Position numbers and translations under genes: made by a program
Shown: in pieces, positions 19,460 through 29,033 of the stretch
How the letters are laid out: the number at the start of each line of letters is the position of its first letter
Position numbering within the stretch: the first letter of the stretch is position 1
Origin: Actinomycetota bacterium
GTDB lineage: Bacteria; Actinomycetota; Acidimicrobiia; IMCC26256; PALSA-610
Length of the DNA: 64,000 nucleotides
Assembly (NCBI GenBank): GCA_003134555.1
Contig: PLBO01000135.1
Location: 1 to 64,000 of the forward strand
Direction of reading: 5' to 3'
The notes under the pieces: generated by a model
The model's input: only the letters and a program-made list of their open reading frames with translations
Told to the model about the DNA's origin: nothing
The model's database searches: none

Positions 19460-19675
19460 TCAGTCCTTCGGACGCCAGATCTCGACGTCGCTGAACTCGC
19501 ATTTCCGAATGATCCGGTCCGCCATATTCACGGCGTCGCTTTTGTTGTCGTACCCCTGACCGCCGTCAGTGGCAATGATCTGCTCGTTGCCGGCCCGGAG
19601 TCGCCAGGCCCACTTACGATCTGTGCGCAGATACACCTCGATACAGGGGTATGTCTTGCTTTGCCCGTCGGCCAT
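19460..19675 (-). CDS. DUF1508/YegP-like small protein
   Basis: IEVYLRTDRKWAWRLRAGNEQIIATDGGQGYDNKSDAVNMADRI. Confidence 0.7.
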   Translation of the reverse strand: MADGQSKTYPCIEVYLRTDRKWAWRLRAGNEQIIATDGGQGYDNKSDAVNMADRIIRKCEFSDVEIWRPKD

Positions 19676-20087
19676 ACATCCTCCCGTTTTTACCGACCCA
19701 ATGAGTCGCTGACCCCGTAAGAGAGGCTATCGGCCGGACGGCTCGGGCGGACTAGCCGAGGCGCCGAGTGTTCGATGCGCCCGTCAGGATCTGGGCCGGC
19801 CAGGCGAGGCGCCCAACGTACATTCGGCGGCATGCCACATCAGTAGGGATCCACTCGTGCGCCCTACATCTGAACCGCGAAGGGACTGCAGCTCCGATTC
19901 GTCGTCTCGTGTCGGTGGCGCAGCCTCACAATGTTGGACCAGTTGCTGCGCAGTGCGGCGTTACCAGAATCCGACCTGCCCGGCCGAACCGCGAGAGCGA
20001 TGCGTCGACCACGCCGCGTGAATTCTCTGGACCTTCGGTCAGTATTTTCCGGAGGTGCGTGCGCAGACGTGTGGTTTGAGCTAGGTA

Positions 20088-23000
20088 GTGATCCGCTTCG
20101 TTCTGCTTGTTTCCCTGGGGGTGGCCGCTGTGCCTCGTACGCATGTTTTCGAGCGACGTTCGTTGCGTGACCGAGCTCTGGCGTTGACGCTGGTGCTCGC
20201 GGTTGCGTTCTCGTGGGTTGCGACACATGAGTCGATGGGTGATTCGACCGGCCGAGGCGGCGCTTCGTTCGGGACGTTGGTCGCGGCGATTGGTCACGAG
20301 GTCGCCGTTGGCGCCAACGCCGCCTCGCATGCGATTGCGTCAACGACGGTGGCCGTCGCTGATCGTGCAATGTCGTTGCTTGGGGACACGCGGGCCAAGC
20401 GCACGCGGCGTGTCGTAGCGGCTGGCGGTGGAACCGGATTGCTCGGCGGCGCGCGGCGTGCGGCGGCTGCATCGAGTAGTGGCGGCGATCCGGGGATCAA
20501 CCCGGCCCTAGTGTCGACCTGGGCGGGGAGCGGGACGAACGCGACGGTCGACGGAACGGGCGCGAGCGCGAGCTTCCGGACCATGGGCGGCGTTGTCGTG
20601 GTCGGGAGTTTCGCTTATGTCGGCACGACTGGCTCGATCCGCAAGGTAGATCTCTCATCAGCAGCAGTGACGACCCTGGCCGGTGATGCGTCGGCGACGG
20701 GATGTACCGATAGCTCGACGCCAAGCGCTGTGCGATTTGGGCAGGTCGTTGATGTGGCAACGGACGGGACGTACCTGTACGCGACGCAGAGCGACTGTGG
20801 GTCCGGTTTCACGTATCTGGTGCGCAAGGTGACGATCGCGACGGGTGCGACGACGACGTTGACGACCGCGCCATCGGCGTTCTCGTATTCGGGCTATGTG
20901 ACGTACTCGGGTGGCTACCTGTTCATGAGCGGCAGTTCGGTGTTGAAGATCGACGTCAGTTCGGTTCCGGACACGTCGTCGACATTCGCGACGTTGGGCG
21001 ACACGGGGCACGGCATCGTCGGTGACGGTACGAGCTTGTGGGTGTCGGTCGGCTCGTCGTCTTCGTCGTCTGCGATCGAGAGCGTCTCATTGTCGACGGG
21101 CACGGTCGGAACGCTGGTGTCGGCGTCAGACGCGACGCTGTGGACAAACTCGATCGAGGCGGCCGGATCCTCGCTGTACTTATCGAGCGGGACGTCGTTG
21201 CGTCGTTATTCGGAGTCGGACGGTTCGTGGTCGAACATCGCGGGCGCGGCGGCCGGGTATGCGGACGGGACCAGCTCGGACGCGTGGTTCTCATCCCAGA
21301 TCAGCGGCATCGGGTCCGATGGCTCGAGCTTGTACGTCGCGGACTTGGGGAACTATCGGCTCCGCAAAGCAGTGCCGGGGACCGCGCTACCCGCAGGACT
21401 GCAAAGTTACGCGTCGACGCGGGTGTCGATGTCACTTGCGCAGGTCTCAACGTTCGCGGGGAACGGCACCAACCAGAACATCGACGGGACCGGGACATCG
21501 GCAAGTTTCGGAAGCCCGGCCGGTGGCGTCGTGGTGGGTGGGTACGCGTACGTGGGGACATCGACCGCGATTCGCAAGGTGTCGCTCGCGACAGGCGCGG
21601 TGACGACGCTCGCCGGTGATCTGTCGACGTCGGCGTGCGTCGATAGTGCCGATCACACTCAGGTACGGCTAAGGAACATTTCGGCGTTGGACACCGACGG
21701 CTACTACCTGTACTCGCTGAGCGACGCCTGCTCAGGCGCGGCCGTCGCGTTGCGGCGCACGTCGCTCGCGACCGGCGCGACCTCGACCATCTTGTCCAAT
21801 CTCAGCTCGGCGTTCCGGCTCACCGTCGGCCCCGGAGGAACGATCTACTACATCGTCGGCTCGTGGGTGTACAGCGTCGATCCTCGCACCGGCGTGTCGA
21901 CGCAGATCGCTACGCTCCCCGATAACGGCACCGCGATCGCCGCGGACGCGAACTACCTGTGGGTCACCTCCGGGCACGCCGGCGGCGTGAACGGTCCCGG
22001 CGCGTCATATCTGGATCGCATCACGGTCGGCGGCACGCACACGATGACTCAGATCGCCACCGCGCCCGAAACACCACTGATGGCGACCGCGTTGGTGTCT
22101 ACCGGCGACTATCTGTACGGCCAGGTCCGGATCCCGAACGGCACTTCATACGACCTACCGGTGACACGCATCTCGAAGGCCGATGGCGCATACGTAGTCA
22201 TCGCCGGGAGCGGCAATAACGGTTACGTCGACGGGCTCGGTACCGCGGCACAGTTCACGACGATCGTGGGCCTGGCTTCTGACGGCACGAACCTATGGGC
22301 GGTCGACAACGGAAACTTCCGGCTGCGCAAACTCGTTCAATCGGCCGGACCGAGCACACAGGAGAGCTGGGTCCCCAACGCGAGCGAGCTCGGCTACTGC
22401 AGACGATGCCACGCGCAGCCGATCGACTCGGCATCGGGCAACTTCTATGAGACGTATGTCGATATCGCAATCCCCGGACGTAGTCCCGCGTTGGGCGAGT
22501 CCCGCACCTACGGTTCCCTGAACGCGAGTTACAACGGCCCGTTCGGATATGGATGGTCGTCGAGCTACGACATGCACCTCCAACTCGGAGCGGGCACACC
22601 ACCATCGACGGTCGACGTCGTGCAAGAAAACGCCGCGTTCGTGTCGTTCTCCTGGAACGGCACGCAATACGTCGCACCACCGCGCGTCCTCGCTACTTTG
22701 GTGCGCAACGGTGACGGCACCTACACGTTCACGCGCCGTCTGCAGTCACAGTTCGTGTTCGACGCGAACGGCCTGCTGATCAAGGAGATCGCCCGCAACG
22801 GTTTCGCAGGAAGTCCGAGTCCCGGTGTCGTCGCGGCGTACACGACCACGCTCGCATATGTGAGTGGCCGACTGTCGACCGTGACCGACGCCGCGGGCCG
22901 GACGCTCACCTTCTCTTACGGGACGAACGGAAAGGTGTCGGGTGTCGCCGACTCGACGGGCCGTTCAGTCGGCTACGGCTACGACGGCGCCGGGAACCTG

Positions 23001-26000
23001 TCCGACGTGACTGACGTCGGCAGCGGGAACACCCACTTCGGATACGACGCGAACCATCTGTTGCAGACGGTGCGTGACCCACGCGGCAATACGGTCGAAA
23101 CGAACGTGTACGACTCCATTGGCCGAGTTCTCACCCAAACCGACGCGCTGACGCGCACCACGACGTTTGACTTCACGTCGATTCCCGGATCGACGAAGGT
23201 GACGGACCCGAAAGGCAATGTCACGGTCGAGGCGTTCACCAACAACATGCTCATGTCCGAGACGAAAGGCTACGGAACCGCGAGCGCCGCGACCTGGACG
23301 TACACCTACGACTCGTCCACGCTCGGCGTGCTCAGCGTTACGGACCCGAACCTGCACGCGAAGAACTACACCTGGGACCCGTCCGGCAATCCCCTCACCG
23401 CGTCCGACGCCTTGACCCACACCACCACCTGGACCTACAACGCGTTCGGCGAGCCCCTCACTGTTCAGGACGCCAAGCTGGTCACCACAACCAATACCTA
23501 CGACACCGCCGGGAACTTGACATCGACAGCGACCCCGCTGGTCGAACAACCCGGCCAGACCCAGACCACCACATACACGCATGGCGACACGGCTCATCCG
23601 GGAGACGTGACCTCGATCACGGACCCGCGCTCGAAAGTTTCGACGTTCACCTACGACACGTCGACCGGCGACCTGTTGTCGCAAACCTCACCGTTAGGTG
23701 ACAAGACCACTTACACGTACAACGCGGCCGGGCAGCGGCTCACGATGGTCACCCCGGCTGGCAACGTGACCGGCGGCAACCCCGCGACCTACAGGACGAC
23801 ATACGTGCCGAACGTGTTCGGACAGGTAACGAGCATCACGGATCCGCTCAGCCATCAGACCCAACAGGTATACGACGCGGACGGAAACCTTCATCAGGTC
23901 ATCGATCCGCTCACTCACACCACGACCTACGACTACGACGTCGCGAACCAGCAGATCACGATCACGCGGCCCGATACGACCGACTTGCATAACGACTACT
24001 GGCCCGACGGTTCGCTCAAAACCCAAACCGACGGCGCCGGGAACATCACCTCCTACGCGTATGACCCGCTCGGGCGGCTCTCATCGACAACGGACCCGAA
24101 GAGCCGGGTGACGAACTACACGCACGACGGGGCCGGGAACCTCAAGACCAGCCAAGACCCCGCCTTGCGGACCACGACGCTCGGTTATGACATCGCGGAC
24201 CGGTTGACGAGCGTCACCTACAGCGACGGCATCACGCCGAACGTCGCGTACACCTTCGACAACGACAACCAACGCCTCACGATGGTCGACGGTACGGGAA
24301 CGACGACCTCCGTGTGGGATTCGCTTCACCGCCTGACTTCCCAGACGAATGGTTCGAGCCAGACGATGGGCTACGGCTACGACCTCGCGAACAACCTCAC
24401 GACCATCACCTATCCCGGCTCGCACACGGTCACCCGCGTCTATGACGACGCGGGACGCCTCCACACGATCACCGACTGGCTGACCCACGCCACCACGTAC
24501 GACTATGACCACAACTCGAATCTGACCACGCAGACGTATCCGAACACGACCGTCGCGACCTACACACCCGACGCTGCCAATCGGCTCATGAACATCGCCG
24601 ACACCAAGTCCGGCAGCACCTTCGCGAGCTTCGGCTACACCCGCAACAGCGCCGACCTGTTGACCGGCGTCACGCCGACCGGGGTCGGTCAGTCCAACGA
24701 GACCTACGGCTACACGTCGCTCAATCAGCTGAACGCGGTCAACGCCTCCAGTTACACGTTCGATTCTGCCGACAATCTCACCGGGATGCCGTCCGGAACG
24801 AAACTCGCTTACGACACCGCCAACCAGCTCTGCTGGACGGCAACGACCACGGCGGCCTGCGCCAGCCCGCCGGCCGGAGCGACGACCTACAGCTACGGGT
24901 CCGCTGGTGAACGCACGACGATGACGCCACCCACCGGCAACCCGACCATCAACTACGCGTACGACCAGGCGTATCGGCTAACCGATGTGCGTGGCGCCGG
25001 CTACCGCACCGCAGTCCTAGCGTCGAACCCGGTGGGATACTGGCGGCTCGGCGAAGCCAGCGGAACCAGCGCGGCCGACAGTTCCGGCAATGCGCACGCC
25101 GGCACCTACACCGGCGGCGGCCTTACCTACGGCGTTTCTGGCGCGACGGCAACCGACGCGAATACTGCCGCAACCTTCAACGGGACGAGCAGCTACGTCA
25201 ACACTGGCAATCTCGGCGTCGGCAACTTCAGCACGTTCACTGACGAAACGTGGATCAAGACCTCAACGTCGGCCGCGCCCTACTTCCTGGCCGAGGGCAA
25301 CAGCGGCACGTCGACCCCGTTCCAGGGTCTGCATCTCAATGCCACCGGCCACGTCCTGTTCACCGTTCGCGACAACGTGAACGTCGTCGCCGAAATCACG
25401 GGCTCCTCGGTCGTGAACAACAACGCGTGGCACCACATCGTCGGAGTCCGCAACGGCACGACGGTCTCGCTGTACGTCGACGGCAAATCGGACGCCACTC
25501 CCGTCACCGTCGGCACGCTCGGCAGCCTGACGCTCACCACGAGCACGATCGGAGCGCTCAGCCGCACCAGCGTCGCGAACTTCTTCGCCGGCACCATCGA
25601 CGAACCTGCCCTCTACCCGGCCGCGCTCACTGCGGCACGCATCAACAACCATTACCAAGCGGCGAAGTCCAACTATGCCGGCACCGTCACCGGGAGCACG
25701 CCCGATGTCTATTGGCGACTCGGTGAAACGAGCGGCACCACCGCCACCGACACATCAGGCAATGGCCAAACTGGCACGTACACTCCCGCATTCCCAGTGA
25801 GCGCGACTGGTGCGCTAACCAGCGACACAGACAAGGCCGTCACCTTCAACGGAACGACCCAATACGTGAACGACACCGTCGCGGCCGGAACCGCATCCAC
25901 GTTCACGATGGAGGCCTGGGTCAAAACCGCACAGAGTTCGGGGGCCGCCCCGTACTTCATCGGCAAAGGCTCGACTTCATCGAACACGCCGTTCGAAGGA

Positions 26001-27320
26001 CTGACCCTCTCAGCCGCGTTCACGAAAGCGGTCTTCACCGTCCGTGACAACTCGAACATCCAAGTGAGCGTCACCGGCACAACAACCATCAACAACAACG
26101 CCTGGCATCATCTCGTCGGTGTCCGTAACACCACCACCAACCTGATGTCACTCTACGTCGACGGAATACTCGATGGCAGCGCTAATGGCGCCTCACTAGG
26201 AGCACTTACAACCAATACGACAACCGTCGGCGCCCTCAAACGGCCGGCAGTCGGCAACTTCGTCAACGGCACGGTAGATGAAGCCGCGTACTACACAACC
26301 GCGCTCGACGCCGCGTCCATCGCACGCAACTACTACAACGGTACCCATGCCAGCCCGACCGTCGCCTCGTACACCTACAACGCTGACGGCACCCGCACCG
26401 CCAAAGCCGTTGACGGCATCAAAACCAACCTCACGTGGGACAACGCCGAAGGCCTGCCGCTCCTCGCCTCCGACGGCACCAATCAATACGTCTACGGGCC
26501 CGGCGGCGCACCGCTTGAGCAAGTCAATATCAGCAACTCGAGCGCCGTCTACTACCACCAAGACCAACAAGGCTCCACCCGCGCCGTCACCGACCAAGGC
26601 GGCAACCTTCTCAGTACCTACACCACCGACGCCTTCGGTAATCCGACGGCGTCGAGCGGCATTGCTCAAACACCACTCCGATATGACGGCCAGTATCGCG
26701 ACAATGAAACCGGTTTCTCATACCTCCGCGCCCGCTACTACGATGCGAGTACTGCTCAGTTCCTCAATCGCGACCCGATAGACGCCCTTACCCGCTCCGC
26801 GTACGGCTACGCGGAGGGTGATCCGCTCAACGGAGATGATCCGACCGGGCTGTGCAAGCACCACAAGGGCATCGGCGGCTGGTTCCGCGACAAGGCATGC
26901 CAGGCGGGCAACACGTTGGATCTCGGAAGCCCGGACAATCCGCTGCGCAAAGCCGCCGAGAACGGCTCGGGTGTGTCGACCGTAATCGAACGCGCCGATC
27001 CCGCCTACTACATGGTCAGCGGCTACTACAACGAGTGGAAGGCCGCCGAGGCCGGCTGCTCCGGCTGGACCGTCGCCAAATATGGCGCCGAAGGCGTCGC
27101 CGGCGCCGTCGCCACGGTCGGCGTTGCGGCCGTCGGCGGCGAAGTCGCTGGCTTCATCGAGAGCCCGGACGCGGTATGGGAGATCGGCGATCGCGGGTTC
27201 CACTTGCACTACGACGACGTTCCACATGGAGACATGGGCTCACATCTGCAGCTCAATACCTGGCTAGATGGCGTCAAGGGAAGCGGTCGGGACTGGCGCT
27301 TCCCTTGGCCACCGTGGTGA
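20088..27320 (+). CDS. RHS/YD-repeat protein with two NHL propeller segments, two LamG-like domains and a variable toxin-like C-terminus
   Basis: 2410-aa ORF; many YDxxGRLxxxTD repeats; CRRCHAQPIDSASGNFYETYVDIAIPG start of the RHS region; RYDGQYRDNETGFSYLRARYYDASTAQFLNRDPI core end, then a unique C-terminus. Confidence 0.9.
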   Translation: MIRFVLLVSLGVAAVPRTHVFERRSLRDRALALTLVLAVAFSWVATHESMGDSTGRGGASFGTLVAAIGHEVAVGANAASHAIASTTVAVADRAMSLLGDTRAKRTRRVVAAGGGTGLLGGARRAAAASSSGGDPGINPALVSTWAGSGTNATVDGTGASASFRTMGGVVVVGSFAYVGTTGSIRKVDLSSAAVTTLAGDASATGCTDSSTPSAVRFGQVVDVATDGTYLYATQSDCGSGFTYLVRKVTIATGATTTLTTAPSAFSYSGYVTYSGGYLFMSGSSVLKIDVSSVPDTSSTFATLGDTGHGIVGDGTSLWVSVGSSSSSSAIESVSLSTGTVGTLVSASDATLWTNSIEAAGSSLYLSSGTSLRRYSESDGSWSNIAGAAAGYADGTSSDAWFSSQISGIGSDGSSLYVADLGNYRLRKAVPGTALPAGLQSYASTRVSMSLAQVSTFAGNGTNQNIDGTGTSASFGSPAGGVVVGGYAYVGTSTAIRKVSLATGAVTTLAGDLSTSACVDSADHTQVRLRNISALDTDGYYLYSLSDACSGAAVALRRTSLATGATSTILSNLSSAFRLTVGPGGTIYYIVGSWVYSVDPRTGVSTQIATLPDNGTAIAADANYLWVTSGHAGGVNGPGASYLDRITVGGTHTMTQIATAPETPLMATALVSTGDYLYGQVRIPNGTSYDLPVTRISKADGAYVVIAGSGNNGYVDGLGTAAQFTTIVGLASDGTNLWAVDNGNFRLRKLVQSAGPSTQESWVPNASELGYCRRCHAQPIDSASGNFYETYVDIAIPGRSPALGESRTYGSLNASYNGPFGYGWSSSYDMHLQLGAGTPPSTVDVVQENAAFVSFSWNGTQYVAPPRVLATLVRNGDGTYTFTRRLQSQFVFDANGLLIKEIARNGFAGSPSPGVVAAYTTTLAYVSGRLSTVTDAAGRTLTFSYGTNGKVSGVADSTGRSVGYGYDGAGNLSDVTDVGSGNTHFGYDANHLLQTVRDPRGNTVETNVYDSIGRVLTQTDALTRTTTFDFTSIPGSTKVTDPKGNVTVEAFTNNMLMSETKGYGTASAATWTYTYDSSTLGVLSVTDPNLHAKNYTWDPSGNPLTASDALTHTTTWTYNAFGEPLTVQDAKLVTTTNTYDTAGNLTSTATPLVEQPGQTQTTTYTHGDTAHPGDVTSITDPRSKVSTFTYDTSTGDLLSQTSPLGDKTTYTYNAAGQRLTMVTPAGNVTGGNPATYRTTYVPNVFGQVTSITDPLSHQTQQVYDADGNLHQVIDPLTHTTTYDYDVANQQITITRPDTTDLHNDYWPDGSLKTQTDGAGNITSYAYDPLGRLSSTTDPKSRVTNYTHDGAGNLKTSQDPALRTTTLGYDIADRLTSVTYSDGITPNVAYTFDNDNQRLTMVDGTGTTTSVWDSLHRLTSQTNGSSQTMGYGYDLANNLTTITYPGSHTVTRVYDDAGRLHTITDWLTHATTYDYDHNSNLTTQTYPNTTVATYTPDAANRLMNIADTKSGSTFASFGYTRNSADLLTGVTPTGVGQSNETYGYTSLNQLNAVNASSYTFDSADNLTGMPSGTKLAYDTANQLCWTATTTAACASPPAGATTYSYGSAGERTTMTPPTGNPTINYAYDQAYRLTDVRGAGYRTAVLASNPVGYWRLGEASGTSAADSSGNAHAGTYTGGGLTYGVSGATATDANTAATFNGTSSYVNTGNLGVGNFSTFTDETWIKTSTSAAPYFLAEGNSGTSTPFQGLHLNATGHVLFTVRDNVNVVAEITGSSVVNNNAWHHIVGVRNGTTVSLYVDGKSDATPVTVGTLGSLTLTTSTIGALSRTSVANFFAGTIDEPALYPAALTAARINNHYQAAKSNYAGTVTGSTPDVYWRLGETSGTTATDTSGNGQTGTYTPAFPVSATGALTSDTDKAVTFNGTTQYVNDTVAAGTASTFTMEAWVKTAQSSGAAPYFIGKGSTSSNTPFEGLTLSAAFTKAVFTVRDNSNIQVSVTGTTTINNNAWHHLVGVRNTTTNLMSLYVDGILDGSANGASLGALTTNTTTVGALKRPAVGNFVNGTVDEAAYYTTALDAASIARNYYNGTHASPTVASYTYNADGTRTAKAVDGIKTNLTWDNAEGLPLLASDGTNQYVYGPGGAPLEQVNISNSSAVYYHQDQQGSTRAVTDQGGNLLSTYTTDAFGNPTASSGIAQTPLRYDGQYRDNETGFSYLRARYYDASTAQFLNRDPIDALTRSAYGYAEGDPLNGDDPTGLCKHHKGIGGWFRDKACQAGNTLDLGSPDNPLRKAAENGSGVSTVIERADPAYYMVSGYYNEWKAAEAGCSGWTVAKYGAEGVAGAVATVGVAAVGGEVAGFIESPDAVWEIGDRGFHLHYDDVPHGDMGSHLQLNTWLDGVKGSGRDWRFPWPPW

Positions 27321-27339
27321 TTTGAGAAGGGTGAAGCAC

Positions 27340-27723
27340 ATGGCGCGGCAGCTCGCACACGTACGAGGCGTCGAGCAACTCGAAGACGTCGACGCAATCC
27401 TTCATGACCTGGCGTTCTCAATGGAGGAGATTGCTTACGACCCAGACCGTGGAACGGTGACGATCGCGTTTCACAAGTCACCGAGAACTCATGACGTCTT
27501 CCGGAGACGACCCCGTCGCGGAGATTCTCGCGAGGAAAGCGGTCGACGCATCATGGAGATCTCGAGCGTCTCCAACGTCGAGGTGCGTGATCTCGCTGGA
27601 ATCGTCGACCATACCTACTCGCGGCTCGACGCATCCGAGCGCGGCAGATTGACGCTGCAATCGAACTTTCCTGGCAGCGTCGACATAAGTGTTGCCGGTG
27701 TTGACGTGCGCATCACCACGTGA
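27340..27723 (+). CDS. Candidate immunity protein for the RHS C-terminal toxin
   Basis: 127-aa ORF starting 19 nt after the RHS stop, same strand; MARQLAHVRGVEQLEDVDAILHDLAFSMEEIAYDPDRGTVTIAFHKS. Confidence 0.5.
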   Translation: MARQLAHVRGVEQLEDVDAILHDLAFSMEEIAYDPDRGTVTIAFHKSPRTHDVFRRRPRRGDSREESGRRIMEISSVSNVEVRDLAGIVDHTYSRLDASERGRLTLQSNFPGSVDISVAGVDVRITT

Positions 27724-27962
27724 CGCGTGCAGGTGAGATCGACGACGAGGCACGGCAAGGGCCGACATCAGCCGAACATGATCGCGGTGGTGGCCTTGGG
27801 TGTCGCGTTGTTCGTCGCGCGTTCGTGTCTGAGGCCGTCTTCCACATGAGCGTCGACCCAACCGAGAGCACTTTCGCAGTCACTTTGCACAACGACACGC
27901 CGAGTGCCGTCGTGGCCGCGGCCTGGGATTCGAAACCTTGATGCCGTCGACGGAGTGTTGAC

Positions 27963-28008
27963 CGAACGCGTGTTCGCGTTCACAATGAGTCGTGCCGAAC
28001 ACTGTTCG
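27963..28008. promoter_or_regulatory. Two LexA/SOS-box-like palindromes
   Basis: CGAAC-GCGT-GTTCG at 27963-27976 fits CGAACRNRYGTTYC up to its last base; CGAAC-ACT-GTTCG at 27996-28008 has a 3-nt spacer. Confidence 0.5.
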
Positions 28009-28024
28009 GCGCCAGAATGAAGGC

Positions 28025-28220
28025 ATGGCGCGACGGAAGCTCAGCCCCCGCGAACTAATCGAGCCAACCAGGTGACAAGCGTTACATCCGACGCGATGAG
28101 AAGGGCCGGATCGTAGAGAGCGTGGACCTCAATCGCTCTCTCAGCGCCGACGACCGGCGAAAGGCAAAGAACGTCGCCAAGCCCGGTCAGGGTGACCGAG
28201 GCGACGAACGTAGTCGTTGA
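28025..28220 (+). pseudogene. Small conserved basic protein interrupted by a frameshift
   Basis: MARRKLSPRELIEPTR* followed in the +1 frame by DKRYIRRDEKGRIVESVDLNRSLSADDRRKAKNVAKPGQGDRGDERSR. Confidence 0.55.
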
Positions 28221-28461
28221 ACCTGACGACTGAGGCACCCAAGCTCCTGGAGCAGCGCCACCAACGATCGGTCAGGGTTCGAAACGTGGTGCACTAGGTC
28301 CGCCAATACCGACAATTAGGGCAATTGTAACAGGGGTAGTGAGCACCCCATCGGTACGTGAGCGTTGATGTCACTGACACAACGCGGTTGTGTCTGACCT
28401 CTGTTGAAGGGTTCGAATCCCACTTCTTCGTTGACTCTATCGGTACATGGTTTCACACTAA

Positions 28462-28971
28462 GTGTGTAAGAAGAGACATGTACCGGTGCCACGACTCACA
28501 TTCAATGACTATATACATCAACGCGCCTTTTTGAAACTGGCCTGGGAAGAGTTCGACCAGATCTATTCACTACTCCCTGTAGACCAGCAACACGCGTTGC
28601 ACCGTTATTACCAGCCGTTGTCTGATCACACGATCGAGCAACTCAAGGACTACCGCGCCAATATCACCAAGCGCGAGCCCTCACTCCCCGCTCGGGCCGG
28701 CAAGTGCTACGCCAAGCTACGTCGGGTCTACGAGACCGGCATCGAGGCCGCCAAGGGCAAGCAACGTGAACCTCGCCGGCGCTCGAAGCGATCGACAGCA
28801 CCGTCCCCAGCTGTAGTCGGGTCGAGAAGTATTACGGTTCGAGCCGTGGCCAGACCGGATCCGGATCTGAAGAAGCTGGCGCTGGTGCTGATCGAGGTAG
28901 GCAAACAGGTGGCAGGAAATGAGCGCGTTCCTAGGCAGAGGACATCAAGCTCGTTGAAATCCGAGGACTGA
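28462..28971 (+). CDS. Hypothetical protein upstream of IS21
   Basis: 169-aa ORF, PRLTFNDYIHQRAFLKLAWEEFDQIYSLLPVDQQHALHRYYQPL; lower local GC. Confidence 0.4.
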   Translation: MCKKRHVPVPRLTFNDYIHQRAFLKLAWEEFDQIYSLLPVDQQHALHRYYQPLSDHTIEQLKDYRANITKREPSLPARAGKCYAKLRRVYETGIEAAKGKQREPRRRSKRSTAPSPAVVGSRSITVRAVARPDPDLKKLALVLIEVGKQVAGNERVPRQRTSSSLKSED

Positions 28972-29033
28972 AATGGGAAAGAAGACGAAGCGTCGAGGGG
29001 GTCTCGAAGCGCGAGATCTGTCGTGATTACAAG

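Noticed and set aside
22255-26669. Many 100-240-aa minus-strand ORFs inside the RHS gene
   Set aside because: Antisense shadow frames without start context or motifs; the plus frame is continuous for 2410 aa
28400-28430. tRNA T-arm-like GGGTTCGAATCCC
   Set aside because: No matching acceptor, D or anticodon arms and no CCA; could at most be an old tRNA scrap or attachment site
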